DNA of 64,000 nt from Prochlorococcus sp. AG-355-N18 (lineage in GTDB: Bacteria > Cyanobacteriota > Cyanobacteriia > PCC-6307 > Cyanobiaceae), in NCBI GenBank assembly GCA_003278535.1, contig QCEG01000001.1, positions 244,803 through 308,802 of the forward strand, given 5' to 3'. The notes beneath the pieces were generated by a model. That model searched no databases and was not told where the DNA came from. It saw only the letters and a list, made by a program, of their open reading frames with translations. Every line of letters begins with the position of its first letter. The first letter of the stretch is position 1. Of this stretch, positions 45,102 to 54,493 are shown piece by piece. The translations under genes were made by a program, and so were the position numbers.

Positions 45102-45192
45102 AAATGAAAAGATAAATTGATTGAGATTCAAAAAATATTTTTGTGCATGGTTTAATAGGTTTTTACTTTTTCAGTAAAAAGTGAATTTTTAT

Positions 45193-45387
45193 TTAAATTA
45201 TTCTTTTTATTTCTGAATTTATTTTATTTCTCCTGAAAAGCGAAATATTAGAGTAGTCATCTTTCCACATTATTGGCGAATCTAAAATCTTTCTCTCTGG
45301 CGACTTTACTGAAAAAATTAATCCAAATACAATAAGAATAGTAATCAATATGATTGTCATTACTAATTTGTCTGAAATATTTTTCAT
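45193..45387 (-). CDS. Hypothetical one-segment membrane microprotein
   Basis: The 64-aa protein has a hydrophobic segment VMTIILITILIVFGLIFSV near residue 9, then a basic soluble tail. It starts nine bases after the upstream gene's stop, so the two are probably co-transcribed. Confidence 0.55.
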   Translation of the reverse strand: MKNISDKLVMTIILITILIVFGLIFSVKSPERKILDSPIMWKDDYSNISLFRRNKINSEIKRII

Positions 45388-45396
45388 TAACCTAAT

Positions 45397-45798
45397 CTAC
45401 CTAGAAAAATTTTTGTCAGGAGTAGTTTTTTCATAAATTTCAAGAAAATATGATTTAAAATAATTAACTCCATCCTTTCCAATCAATCCAATTGAACGTC
45501 CACAATCATTTACTACTTGCAATGAAATTTGATTAGCCAAGTCACTTTTCTCAATCCATTTTTTCTGTGGATTATAAGAAAAAGATATAATATTTTCAGT
45601 TTTTACAATAGCTGATTTCATTGCTTCATCTTTCGAAAAACCATTTTGAATAGCTGTGCAATACTTCCTGGAGAAATTATTAGAGATCCTGTTTTGCAGC
45701 AAACTAACACTAGGGTCGGACTTATCAAAAGCTAAACCTATTGAAGGTTTTAATAAATAAACTATAAAAAAAAGAAAGCCAATAATGAAATTTAACAA
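45397..45798 (-). CDS. Exported hypothetical protein
   Basis: The 133-aa protein opens with a signal-like segment (IIGFLFFIVYLLKPSIGLAF), then a soluble domain with CTAIQNGFSKDEAMKSA and VVNDCGRSIGL, two conserved-looking cysteines that could form a disulfide. Start is TTG. I recall similar exported proteins in marine cyanobacteria but no function. Confidence 0.6.
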   Translation of the reverse strand: MLNFIIGFLFFIVYLLKPSIGLAFDKSDPSVSLLQNRISNNFSRKYCTAIQNGFSKDEAMKSAIVKTENIISFSYNPQKKWIEKSDLANQISLQVVNDCGRSIGLIGKDGVNYFKSYFLEIYEKTTPDKNFSR

Positions 45799-45961
45799 TA
45801 GCTATTTAGCAATCACTATAAATAATATATTAATTTTTTCTAAGTGTCTTTTCAATCAAATCTGATAATTATTAACAGCAAATTAAATTTCAATTTATTA
45901 AAAAATAAAAGTATTGCGATAAGTTCAGCAATAATAGTCACAGGATTATTTGACTACTTAT

Positions 45962-46183
45962 ATGTACGAATCATTGATGACATTGCTATTTTTTCCTGAC
46001 TGGACAAATGGGCTCCCTTCAGACTTTTTAATCCTTCATTTTTTCGTAGGTGCTGTAATTTTCCCATTCAACATGATTCATGCTAAAGCAAGAAAAATTG
46101 ACAGTCAGAATCCGCAGGAAGCAGCTAATGGTTATAAAAACTCAGACAATACTACATTTTTTGGATACGAAGAAATCAATTAG
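45962..46183 (+). CDS. Hypothetical small membrane protein
   Basis: The 73-aa protein MYESLMTLLFFPDWTNGLPS has a hydrophobic stretch FLILHFFVGAVIFPFNMI and an acidic tail. A TTG four codons upstream with AGGA before it is an alternative start. Not recognised. Confidence 0.5.
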   Translation: MYESLMTLLFFPDWTNGLPSDFLILHFFVGAVIFPFNMIHAKARKIDSQNPQEAANGYKNSDNTTFFGYEEIN

Positions 46184-46218
46184 ATTTCCATAAATTTCCT
46201 TAAGGAATTACTTAATTA

Positions 46219-46443
46219 ATGATAATTTTCCTAAATACAGCTTTAGATCTCAAAATTTTTAGTCCAAGTGAACCTTTAGGTATATTAATTATTTTATTAG
46301 GATTAATATTTACTGGTATGATTTTCTATATTATCTATGCAGTAAGTACTAATAAAGAATCATTAGAAGATAAAAAAATAAGAACTAATAAGGAGTACTT
46401 GCAAAAGGAGAAAATAGGAAAATTATTTCCTAAGAAAAAATAA
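46219..46443 (+). CDS. Hypothetical small membrane protein
   Basis: The 74-aa protein has one hydrophobic segment (LGILIILLGLIFTGMIFYII) and a long basic tail (KIGKLFPKKK). Same strand and 35 bases after the previous gene. Function unknown. Confidence 0.55.
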   Translation: MIIFLNTALDLKIFSPSEPLGILIILLGLIFTGMIFYIIYAVSTNKESLEDKKIRTNKEYLQKEKIGKLFPKKK

Positions 46444-46665
46444 ATTTAATTATTTTATTGCTACAAAGGTATTTGTTTATATTATTAATAATCAAATCAG
46501 TGGGATCCAAAAACATAAGTTTTAGTTCTTTCAAATCAAACATCTTCTAAAGTTTTATCCTAACAATTTATTTTTTTTTCGAGGTATTTATATTGTTAAA
46601 TGCAAAGTAAAGATTATTTTCATATCAAGCAAAAAATGTTAAAAAGGAAAAAATGATTTGAAATC

Positions 46666-47169
46666 TTGGAGAATTCACCTCAATATCTATTTCTTGCTAG
46701 TGGAGTAAATAATGGAGAAGGTTTTTGGATAGTTGGAATAAAAAATTGCGATGAAAATATCCTTGAGGATGAAATACTTGTAGATTGCCATAGAAAAGAA
46801 TTAATAGGTAATGAATCAGCAAAAGATATTCTTTTAGCTATTAATTTAAACTTGAATAATTTATTAAATGAACTAAGAAGCAAAAATTATTTAATTGAAA
46901 CTCCTTCAATGGGAATTTCATTTGATATCCCTTTAGAAATCTTGGAAAATATTTTTGATTTTTGGTTAGATATTTATAAAAATTACGAAGACTGGGAAGC
47001 TTGTTTAGGACTTCTTAAAGTTAGAAAAAGAATCCCCCTAACAAACCTAATTGAAAGCGAAAGTTTAAAGGGTAACTCAAAAAAATGGGCTATAAAAATT
47101 GAAACTTTACATACCTATGTTCCTTCTTCACTTAGGATTGATAAATTAAATGATCCAATGTGGGAATAA
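46666..47169 (+). CDS. Hypothetical soluble protein
   Basis: The 167-aa acidic protein starts at TTG (no in-frame ATG nearby) and contains VNNGEGFWIVGIKNCDENIL and ENIFDFWLDIYKNYEDWEA. No motif or family is recognised. Length and composition support coding. Confidence 0.6.
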   Translation: MENSPQYLFLASGVNNGEGFWIVGIKNCDENILEDEILVDCHRKELIGNESAKDILLAINLNLNNLLNELRSKNYLIETPSMGISFDIPLEILENIFDFWLDIYKNYEDWEACLGLLKVRKRIPLTNLIESESLKGNSKKWAIKIETLHTYVPSSLRIDKLNDPMWE

Positions 47170-47244
47170 TTTTATCTTTAAATACTCAAAATATTTACTT
47201 CGTTGGATATTTAAGTAAAAATTAAAATAACTAATAATTTAAAA

Positions 47245-47430
47245 ATGAATAAACCATATTCTTTTAGTATCGATCAAATGAACGGGATTGTCGAAGATAC
47301 ATACGCCAAAATAATAAATGAATGTGAAAATTTAAAAAAAAATACTAATTGTCCAAATGAGCAAGTGGTAGCACTTTTAAGCGTAATTGCTTCAAATTAC
47401 ACTATTTCATCAGAAAAAAAAGAAAATTAA
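47245..47430 (+). CDS. Hypothetical small protein
   Basis: The 61-aa protein MNKPYSFSIDQMNGIVEDTY has a helical centre and two cysteines; it ends one base before the next ATG. The tight spacing to the phosphoribosyltransferase gene suggests co-transcription. Function unknown. Confidence 0.5.
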   Translation: MNKPYSFSIDQMNGIVEDTYAKIINECENLKKNTNCPNEQVVALLSVIASNYTISSEKKEN

Positions 47431-47431
47431 G

Positions 47432-47827
47432 ATGATAAATTATTTTACTTGGGGCGAATTTGATAAGAGCGTAGAACAAATAGCTAATAAATGTAGGTTT
47501 AAAGAGTTTTCTGGAATATATGGAGTTCCTCGTGGTGGATTATGTCTTGCTGTAGCACTAAGCCATAGATTAAAAATCGAATTAATTTCAGAACCACTAA
47601 AAAATTCACTAATAGTAGATGATGTTTATGAAACTGGTCTTACATTAACGACCTTCAAGGATATTGAAGGAGCAATGTTTTTTGTATTATTTAGTAAAAT
47701 CAAACCTACATGGTGGAATACAGTATTTATATCTAAAAAAAGCCAATGGATAGTTTTCCCTTGGGAAAATACTTTAAATTCAAAAAGTGACCGCGAAGAG
47801 TACATCAAAAAAAGAGGTTTAAGTTGA
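47432..47827 (+). CDS. Phosphoribosyltransferase-like protein
   Basis: The 131-aa protein has the PRPP-binding motif NSLIVDDVYETGLTL (about 57-71) and an upstream GIYGVPRGGLCLAVALSHRL, the PPi-loop region. It is compact for the fold. I start it at ATG 47,432 because the longer frame overlaps the upstream gene. It is coupled (TTGA overlap) to a nucleoside deoxyribosyltransferase-like gene, suggesting nucleobase salvage. Confidence 0.75.
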   Translation: MINYFTWGEFDKSVEQIANKCRFKEFSGIYGVPRGGLCLAVALSHRLKIELISEPLKNSLIVDDVYETGLTLTTFKDIEGAMFFVLFSKIKPTWWNTVFISKKSQWIVFPWENTLNSKSDREEYIKKRGLS

Positions 47828-48282
47828 GTAAGAAATTATATTTGGCAAATCCATATGGATTTTCAAAACAAACTAAAACACTTTTAAATGAATTTATTGA
47901 AATCTTCAATGATTTAAATGTAGAAGTATTTGAACCTTTTGAGAGAGCAAAACCACTAACACAAAAAGAAAGTCAATGGGCATATGAAGTTGCAAGTAGT
48001 AATTTCCATGATTTAAAAGAATGTGATTGTATTTTTGCGATTGTCAATGGTAATCCCCCAGATGAAGGGGTAATGATTGAATTAGGTATCGCAATTGCTT
48101 TAAAAAAGGAAATCTTTTTATTCAGGGATGATTTTAGAAATTGTTCGGATAGCGATCAATACCCATTAAATCTAATGTTATTTCTTAGCCTGCCTAAAGA
48201 TAATTGGGAAGAATATTATTTTGAATCATTACAAGATATAAAAAGTAATAAAAAAAGATTTATGGAGTGGGCAAAAAATTAG
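47824..48282 (+). CDS. Nucleoside 2-deoxyribosyltransferase-like protein
   Basis: The 152-aa protein begins KKLYLANPYGFS, contains ECDCIFAIVNGNPPDEGVMIELGIAIALKKEIFLF with the catalytic Glu in the DEGVMIELG block, and ends FMEWAKN. It would exchange bases between deoxynucleosides. Start TTG overlaps the upstream stop by four bases. With the phosphoribosyltransferase it forms a two-gene salvage unit. Confidence 0.82.
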   Translation: MSKKLYLANPYGFSKQTKTLLNEFIEIFNDLNVEVFEPFERAKPLTQKESQWAYEVASSNFHDLKECDCIFAIVNGNPPDEGVMIELGIAIALKKEIFLFRDDFRNCSDSDQYPLNLMLFLSLPKDNWEEYYFESLQDIKSNKKRFMEWAKN

Positions 48283-48367
48283 CAAAAAAAACCATTAACC
48301 CTAATGTGAAAGTTTTAAGTTTAAAAATATCTGTTGAGGTGCTAGAATATTTTTTATTTAGAAAATT

Positions 48368-48544
48368 TTGACACAAGTTACAGTTGGAGAGAACGAGGGG
48401 ATTGAGTCTGCCTTAAGAAGATTTAAGAGACAAGTATCTAAGTCAGGAATCTTCGCAGATTTAAAAAGACTTAGACATCACGAAACTCCTATTGAAAAAT
48501 ATAAAAGAAAGCTGCAACAGAGAAGAAAAGCGAGAAGAAGATAA
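48368..48544 (+). CDS. rpsU: 30S ribosomal protein bS21
   Basis: The 58-aa protein [20 protein letters not shown], then [20 protein letters not shown] and the basic end [11 protein letters not shown] is bS21, which sits near the 16S 3' end and helps initiation. Start TTG. Length is normal for cyanobacteria. Confidence 0.95.
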
Positions 48545-48618
48545 TCTGCTTCGACTCATAAAATTTAGATTTCTTTAATAGTATAAATTTTTTAGATATT
48601 TTAAAAATAAAATTTTAA

Positions 48619-48930
48619 CTACTTTAGCTTTTTAAGCTTCTTAACAAGATTTATTCCAACTCCTGATACAGCTAAAAGTTCTTTTTCATCAGCTGCAATA
48701 ACCGACTTTGTTGTTTTAAATCCAGCCTCATACAAAGCTTTTGCGCTTTTTGCTCCAACCCCTGGAAGGGTAGTCAAAGTTTCAATATTTTTCTTAGAAT
48801 TTACTGCCTTGGTTTTTGTTTTTGTTTTTGCAGACTTTGCTGCTTTTTTTTCTTTCTTTAAAGGAGTTTCAGAAGATACTGCACTTTTAAATAAAATTGA
48901 TTTTAGTTTGCCGAGAAATTTAGAAATCAT
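48619..48930 (-). CDS. Helix-hairpin-helix domain protein
   Basis: The 103-aa protein has a basic linker with repeated KTKTKTKAV and a C-terminal double HhH: LTTLPGVGAKSAKALYEAGF and LLAVSGVGINLVKKLKKLK. HhH pairs bind DNA backbone without sequence preference. The partner is unknown. It converges on rpsU. Confidence 0.75.
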   Translation of the reverse strand: MISKFLGKLKSILFKSAVSSETPLKKEKKAAKSAKTKTKTKAVNSKKNIETLTTLPGVGAKSAKALYEAGFKTTKSVIAADEKELLAVSGVGINLVKKLKKLK

Positions 48931-49065
48931 TGCAATATATAAGTAATAAAATTAGCTCATCAATTTAATATATTATCAAATTCCGGAGGAATTAATAACA
49001 AGACAATAGCTAATTGAATAGAAATAATTTATTTACAATTATATAAAGACACACATTCAATATTT

Positions 49066-49161
49066 ATGCAAGCTTATGAGCCATTGCAAGGTATTCAAAA
49101 TTATTTTAAAAAATTAAAAAAAAGAAAAAATGTATTTTCAAAAATTAAAGGTATTTATTAA
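49066..49161 (+). CDS. Possible 31-aa microprotein
   Basis: ATG to TAA encodes MQAYEPLQGIQNYFKKLKKR and a basic end. It lies alone between two genes. Composition is plausible but there is nothing else to support it. Confidence 0.25.
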   Translation: MQAYEPLQGIQNYFKKLKKRKNVFSKIKGIY

Positions 49162-49200
49162 TAGTAAAGTTAAAATCTTATTAAAGATCAGATCATAAAA

Positions 49201-49797
49201 ATGAAGCTTATTTTTATAAGTGGACCTTCTGGAAGCGGAAAAACAACTTTATCAAATCAAATAATTAAAAAAAATAAAAATGGTATTTTGTTAAGTACCG
49301 ACAATTACTATAAGACAGGTTTAATAAGTAAATTATTACCAAAATTTATGGAAGGTTTTTTTGATAGAAGTATTAGTTTTAATAAAGAACTATTAAAAAA
49401 AGATTTTGATTATATTTATAAGAATGGGACTTCAATCTTTGATAGATATTATAATTTCGAAAAGAAAACAATTCAAAACATCTCAAACGAAACAAATAAT
49501 ATTAGTTTTTTAATTGTTGAAGGTATATTTGCCAAAGAATTCTCAAACACTATAAATAATAAGGATTATATTTTTTTAGAAATAAAAACTAAAAAAAATG
49601 AGTGCATGAAAAGAGTTGTCCAAAGAGATATAAAAGAAAGGGGGAAGGATAAAAAACAAGCTAAGAATGATTTCTTAAAATCATGGGACATTTATTACGA
49701 AAAATTCAACCCTAATAGCATTAAAAATAATACAAATAAATTCATTATTGAAAAAAAGACTGATATAGATCACATTCTGAAAAAATTATTTAACTAA
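49201..49797 (+). CDS. Uridine-kinase-like P-loop NTPase
   Basis: The 198-aa protein has Walker A FISGPSGSGKTTLSNQI at 5-21, the STDNYYKTG segment that binds the nucleoside in uridine kinases, and a C-terminal lid KRVVQRDIKERGKD. It probably phosphorylates a nucleoside or similar small molecule. The 3' end overlaps the convergent flavoprotein gene by four bases. Confidence 0.75.
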   Translation: MKLIFISGPSGSGKTTLSNQIIKKNKNGILLSTDNYYKTGLISKLLPKFMEGFFDRSISFNKELLKKDFDYIYKNGTSIFDRYYNFEKKTIQNISNETNNISFLIVEGIFAKEFSNTINNKDYIFLEIKTKKNECMKRVVQRDIKERGKDKKQAKNDFLKSWDIYYEKFNPNSIKNNTNKFIIEKKTDIDHILKKLFN

Positions 49798-50951
49798 GTC
49801 TTTAATTTTTTCTCTAATATTAAAGCACTTAAAATTGAGCCTTCAATTCTGCCAAATCCATCTCCTTCAAACCAGTCTCCGCAAAATCCAATTCTATATT
49901 TTCTACTAAATTGTAAAGATAATGGTATAGAAATGCCAGAAGGCTGTGAAGCTCTCCATTTCATAATAGATATTTTTTCATCAAAAGATAATTGATTTAC
50001 TACAGAATTCTCTTCAAACAGTTTATTGAAATTTGTAATTATTTTTTGTTTAAAAACTTCTTCATCTTTTGCACTTATATAAGAATTAATTAATTCTATG
50101 TTTTTTGAATGTACTACAATTCCTAATTTATTATTATCTTGCAGCTGAAAAATAATTCTTTCAAACCCATATTTTTCTTCTAAATTATTTTTTAAATAAA
50201 AATACCTTTGTTTTTTAGAATAATAATCTTTATAACCATAATTTTCATTTGTATAAATTAAAAAAGTTAACCTAGTAATAAATGTTTGTTCTTCTAAAAA
50301 ATTTAATAGTAAATCTATTTTTTTATCATTATTAATGGGAATAGCTTTTCTTAATGGGATTTGATTTACGTTTAATATTTCTAAAGACCTCTTATGTAAC
50401 AACAAATTAGTTGAACAAATTAGATATCTAGATTTGAATTTGACACCATTTTTTGATGTTAGTAACCATTCATTATCATTAAACTTCATATCAACTATTA
50501 AAGTTTCAAAGAAAAAATCAATTTTCTCTCTTAAATTATTTGACTCAATTATCTTTTTCGATAATTCACTCATGGAATCTAAAGATAGATAATTAACCCC
50601 GCAAGAAAATTCAGATTTTTTTATGGTTTCTAAATTAGAATCTTCATTTATAAAAAATGTGTCTGAGTCGTCAATTTTTATATACTTATTTTCCAATAAT
50701 TCATCGATATATCTTTTTAATATAAAATTATTTTTACTGTTAGATATATTAAAATTTGGAGACCCATGGTTTAGTTTCCATCCTTTATGTCTTTTGCTTA
50801 TTCTTGTACTTGATCTCCCTCCAAGTCCACGACCAATTTCAATTAATCCAACTTTTTTTGTAATATTACTTTTTAGATACTTCGAAGCGAATACACACGC
50901 AGATATACCTCCACCTATTATTAATAAATCATATGTAACATTACTTTTCAT
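49794..50951 (-). CDS. NAD/FAD-dependent oxidoreductase (renalase/COG3380-like)
   Basis: The 385-aa flavoprotein has the N-terminal GxGxxG-type LLIIGGGISACVFASKYL, then GLIEIGRGLGGRSSTRIS (the GRG-x-GGR motif of amine-oxidase-like proteins), and a C-terminal FAD end CGDWFEGDGFGRIEGSILSA. Substrate unknown. It is preceded on the same strand by the TIM-barrel-like gene, 20 bases away. Confidence 0.85.
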   Translation of the reverse strand: MKSNVTYDLLIIGGGISACVFASKYLKSNITKKVGLIEIGRGLGGRSSTRISKRHKGWKLNHGSPNFNISNSKNNFILKRYIDELLENKYIKIDDSDTFFINEDSNLETIKKSEFSCGVNYLSLDSMSELSKKIIESNNLREKIDFFFETLIVDMKFNDNEWLLTSKNGVKFKSRYLICSTNLLLHKRSLEILNVNQIPLRKAIPINNDKKIDLLLNFLEEQTFITRLTFLIYTNENYGYKDYYSKKQRYFYLKNNLEEKYGFERIIFQLQDNNKLGIVVHSKNIELINSYISAKDEEVFKQKIITNFNKLFEENSVVNQLSFDEKISIMKWRASQPSGISIPLSLQFSRKYRIGFCGDWFEGDGFGRIEGSILSALILEKKLKT

Positions 50952-50971
50952 AGATTTAATGCCGAAAGTAA

Positions 50972-51775
50972 TTATCTTTCATTTCCTAAAAAACTATAAA
51001 CAGAGTTAAGTTTCTCTGATGATGAAAAATCAGATTCAATTACAGGAGTAATATTATTATTTTTATAAAAACTAATTAAATCGTTTGTGAAATCAAAAAA
51101 ATTATCCAAAGCATATAAACACTTTTCAGATATATATACCTCTTTCCAAGGACGAAATTTAAACCGTGCTATAAATTGTTTAGAAGGAATAAATAAACTT
51201 CCAAATAAATTTAATTTTTCTTCTTTTGCTACGTTTTTAAGATAATTCACCTCATTCTGAAGAACTTTAATATCTGTACCATATTGAAACCAAATAGAAT
51301 TTATTAATCCAGTCGAAAGTTTTCTTTCGAACCTTTCTCTTTCTGATGAAATATTATAATATTTTTTCAAATATGGATTGTAAGCTACACCTAATTTAAC
51401 TTTTAAATTTTTTTCTTTTTTTAAATAAGCTAATAAATCAACTGAGTCAAAGTTTTTTTTCTTATTTGATCCCGACACAAGCAGAATTTCATAATTTTTA
51501 TTAATCAGAGAAGTTTTAACAAAATCTAAAAAATCCTGATACGATTTTTCTTTATTTTTTGAATATTGATGATAAAGACTATAGTGATAGGTTACATTAA
51601 ATTCATTATAGTTTTTAGATATGTATTTAATAGTTGAATTAAATAAATCCTTCTTTATAAGCCCTTTACATGGAATATTAATATTTTTTATATTATTTAA
51701 TTTGCAGAAATTAAGTTTGTTGTCTAACTGAGAAATATTTTTAAATGATAATTCAAATCTTATATTATTATTCAT
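50972..51775 (-). CDS. TIM-barrel protein, possibly methylenetetrahydrofolate-reductase-like
   Basis: The 267-aa protein has an opening FELSFK, a central ILLVSGSNKKKNFDSVDLLA, LGVAYNPYLKK and a GSLFIPSKQFIARFKFRPWK block near 190-209. The order recalls the MTHFR-like barrel (SVTFGA, GD, AGYPE, TQLFFD), but key motifs are weak and the length is short. I rank it as a folate-enzyme-like protein of low certainty. It lies 20 bases upstream of the FAD oxidoreductase. Confidence 0.55.
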   Translation of the reverse strand: MNNNIRFELSFKNISQLDNKLNFCKLNNIKNINIPCKGLIKKDLFNSTIKYISKNYNEFNVTYHYSLYHQYSKNKEKSYQDFLDFVKTSLINKNYEILLVSGSNKKKNFDSVDLLAYLKKEKNLKVKLGVAYNPYLKKYYNISSERERFERKLSTGLINSIWFQYGTDIKVLQNEVNYLKNVAKEEKLNLFGSLFIPSKQFIARFKFRPWKEVYISEKCLYALDNFFDFTNDLISFYKNNNITPVIESDFSSSEKLNSVYSFLGNER

Positions 51776-51807
51776 TATTTAGTAGCCATATTGAATCATT
51801 CAACATA

Positions 51808-52041
51808 TTAACGAAAACACGCATCTGCTACGATTCTTATTTTGGAAGTAGTCTTTTTATTCTTAGCTTTAAGAAAATAACTTGGGGAAATCTCTAATGC
51901 AGCTTTTAAAGAAATTTTATCCTCTGCAGATTTTTCAATAATTTGATTAAAACATTTCCAATTTTCTTGTACTACTAAACCGGGCCATGATAAATAAAGA
52001 CCTAAAAAAATCCCAAAAAATAAAAATAATAAAAACCTCAT
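51808..52041 (-). CDS. Exported hypothetical small protein
   Basis: The 77-aa protein from ATG 52,041 (MRFLLFLFFGIFLGLYLSWP) has a signal-type segment and a mature part with two cysteines (WKCF, DACFR). A longer frame to 52,083 is less natural because it precedes the signal segment. Function unknown. Confidence 0.55.
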   Translation of the reverse strand: MRFLLFLFFGIFLGLYLSWPGLVVQENWKCFNQIIEKSAEDKISLKAALEISPSYFLKAKNKKTTSKIRIVADACFR

Positions 52042-52208
52042 TACAAATAAAATTTTAATTTTACTAAATAAAATAAAAAACAATAGTTCAATCGTATTGG
52101 AAAATAATTAATAAATTATTTCCTTTCTTCTTATCGCAGATAATTAATCCATGAAAGATTTTCATGAACTCTAGAGGTTAGAATAACAAAAAAGTATTAT
52201 TTTAGAAT

Positions 52209-52613
52209 ATGGCTAGCCAAGATTATCTAATTGCAATAGCTTTAATAGAGCAAAACTTAGTTAGAGCAATGCCTCTTGGAGGTAAAGAAATTAAAGATAA
52301 TTTAGAGGAATCAGAAAATTTCAAGAAACTTGGAGAAGAAGTAATTTTAAATCTTTTAATGAGAGTGTTTCAAAGAAGTGATGAAGGTGCTTTAAAAAGG
52401 GCTTCTGAAGAAAAAGCTTTACTCCTTGTTCATATGCATCCTAAAAGAATGCAGAAAGAACTTCCATTCATTAAATCTGAATGGATAAGAGACGGAGATA
52501 CACAACAGTTTTTAAAATACCTTGGCAATCTCTCAAAAGAAGTATGGACTGCATCTTTCGTAAAATACAAAGGGATTGAATTTACTTCTATCTCGAAGAA
52601 TGATGAGATCTAA
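52209..52613 (+). CDS. Conserved hypothetical soluble protein
   Basis: The 134-aa helical protein ASQDYLIAIALIEQNLVRAM, ALLLVHMHPKRMQKELPFIK has no membrane segment. I recall it only as a hypothetical in marine picocyanobacteria. ATG start after a GTA-rich leader; convergent with peptidase E. Confidence 0.6.
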   Translation: MASQDYLIAIALIEQNLVRAMPLGGKEIKDNLEESENFKKLGEEVILNLLMRVFQRSDEGALKRASEEKALLLVHMHPKRMQKELPFIKSEWIRDGDTQQFLKYLGNLSKEVWTASFVKYKGIEFTSISKNDEI

Positions 52614-52636
52614 AATATATTAAAAATATTTTCTTT

Positions 52637-53317
52637 TCAAAGAATTTTTTTCTTTACAGTATTATTTTCCATTGTAACTCTAAAGCAGTTTCTACCATTA
52701 CCAAAATCAATTGAGGAATAGTCAAAATCATTTTTAATATGCAAGGCACAATTACCCTCAATACATATACAAGATTCAATAATTTTTCTCTGAATAACAT
52801 CATTAACGTAAGGTTCCCTCTCTTTCTCTTCATCGAAATGAGGACAGGCAATACCTTCAACTATACCTAAGCAATCAATTATGGCTAATTCCTTAGCATA
52901 AGAATCAGTTATACCTTTATCAAACCAACAAATAGCGCCAGCACTTACACCACTCATTACAATTCCTTTTTCATAAGCATTTCGCAAAATTTTATGTAAA
53001 TTCCATTCTTTCCAAACAGCTAACATACTTTTTGTATTTCCTCCACCAACATAAATGATGTCTTGAGTTAAAACTTTCTCTTCTAAGTTTTCTGTTCTAG
53101 AGAAGAAATCAATATGGCTTGTTATACAATCAAGTTTAGAAAATGCTCTATAAAAATTTAGTTTGTACAAACTACTATCGCCAGATGCTGTTGGAATAAA
53201 GCAAATTTTTGGTCTTTTTTTATTACTTAAAGAAACTATATATTTTTCAATTTCAAGAGAGCCTAATGAACGTCCAAACCCACCTCCCCCAATTGCGACT
53301 ATATTTTTAATAGGCAT
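52637..53317 (-). CDS. Peptidase E family (S51) protein
   Basis: The 226-aa protein has GGGGFGRSLGSLEIEKYI, ICFIPTASGDSS, the YVGGGNTKSMLAVWKEW block and the nucleophile elbow MSGVSAGAICWF with catalytic Ser. S51 enzymes (dipeptidase E, cyanophycinase) cleave Asp-X dipeptides or cyanophycin; with no cyanophycin synthetase in view peptidase E is favoured. It is divergent from the GNAT gene with 20 bases between starts. Confidence 0.88.
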   Translation of the reverse strand: MPIKNIVAIGGGGFGRSLGSLEIEKYIVSLSNKKRPKICFIPTASGDSSLYKLNFYRAFSKLDCITSHIDFFSRTENLEEKVLTQDIIYVGGGNTKSMLAVWKEWNLHKILRNAYEKGIVMSGVSAGAICWFDKGITDSYAKELAIIDCLGIVEGIACPHFDEEKEREPYVNDVIQRKIIESCICIEGNCALHIKNDFDYSSIDFGNGRNCFRVTMENNTVKKKIL

Positions 53318-53337
53318 ATTAAATAATAGATTTCTAT

Positions 53338-53808
53338 ATGAATTTAAGACAAATTACCATTAAAGATCAACTGGAATTAAAGAAGATTTATTTTGATTCA
53401 ATTCAATCTTTAGATGAAAAAGCTTATAGTTTAGAACAAAAAAGAGCCTGGTCAAGCCAAGCTTGGAATAATCCAAATTTTGATAAATCAATATTTAAAG
53501 GAAAAGGATGGCTTATAAGTAAACAAGGAATTATTGTTGCTTTTGCCACAAGATATCCCACCGATAGAATTGCGCTATTTTACTGTAAAGGTAAATTCCA
53601 AAGAAAAGGCTACGGCTCTAAGTTACTTCATAAATTAGAAGATGAAGCAAAGAAAGAAGGTTTAGACTCTCTTTATACTGAAGCGAGCTTAATAAGTTAT
53701 GAATTATTTCTTAAAAATGAATGGGAAATTATACGTAAAGAAAAAGTCATTATAAATAACATTTTTTTTGAAAGATATAAAATGACTAAAATTATAAAAA
53801 TTAATTAA
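53338..53808 (+). CDS. GNAT-family acetyltransferase
   Basis: The 156-aa protein has the GNAT core: FCKGKFQRKGYGSKLLHKLE with the acetyl-CoA loop (Q/R-x-x-G-x-G/S), then LDSLYTEAS and a C-terminal strand YELFLKNEWEIIRKE. Substrate unknown. Starts divergent from peptidase E. Confidence 0.85.
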   Translation: MNLRQITIKDQLELKKIYFDSIQSLDEKAYSLEQKRAWSSQAWNNPNFDKSIFKGKGWLISKQGIIVAFATRYPTDRIALFYCKGKFQRKGYGSKLLHKLEDEAKKEGLDSLYTEASLISYELFLKNEWEIIRKEKVIINNIFFERYKMTKIIKIN

Positions 53809-53814
53809 TTAATA

Positions 53815-54138
53815 ATGTCTGGCAAAAGCAAGGGATTAATTCTGATTCAAAGGGTTCTAATTTGGGCGTTATACTTTTTTTCAGGATTTATACTTTATTC
53901 AAACCAAGGTATTTTGCCTTCATTGATAATTACTTTCTCAAGAATTATTTATCCATTATCTATTTTTTGGTTACAAATAAGAATTAAAAAAAGAACCAAT
54001 TTTCTGCCTATTGATTCAAAAATGACAACCTCGCAATTGTGGTTCAATTTATTACCCGTTATTGCATCTCTATTAACTGTAATTTTTTCTTTAACTAATT
54101 CCTTCATATATATCCTGGGAAAATTAATTAACTCTTAA
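53815..54138 (+). CDS. Hypothetical membrane protein
   Basis: The 107-aa protein has three hydrophobic segments (near 12-28, 33-50 and 76-97) and basic loops. It follows the GNAT gene by six bases. No family is recognised. Confidence 0.6.
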   Translation: MSGKSKGLILIQRVLIWALYFFSGFILYSNQGILPSLIITFSRIIYPLSIFWLQIRIKKRTNFLPIDSKMTTSQLWFNLLPVIASLLTVIFSLTNSFIYILGKLINS

Positions 54139-54251
54139 ATAAATTAACTATTATTTATTAGCCTTAAAAATTTCCTCATAAAAAACATAATGTAAAGAAA
54201 TTTGTCTTTTGCCTATATTTGTTTAAATTTTAAATAGTGATCAATAAAATC

Positions 54252-54401
54252 ATGAAAAATATTTCATTAAAGGGAAATATTAATTTCGATAAAAAAAAAG
54301 ATATAAATGATTATGAATTATTCTCTTTAAAAATCACAGATAGTTTATATAAAAAAGATATTGGAAAATTTCTTGAGACTCTTTCTTCTCACTTTATTTA
54401 G
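54252..54401 (+). CDS. Hypothetical small protein
   Basis: The 49-aa ORF MKNISLKGNINFDKKKDIND with a helical end KKDIGKFLETLSSHFI is charged and soluble. ATG start; no ribosome binding site is obvious. Not recognised. Confidence 0.4.
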   Translation: MKNISLKGNINFDKKKDINDYELFSLKITDSLYKKDIGKFLETLSSHFI

Positions 54402-54493
54402 GAAATAATTCTTTTTCTGATCTTCAAATTCAAACAGTCCCATTAATAAATAACTATTTGAGCGATAATGAAAAAAACTTTAAGAATACTCAA

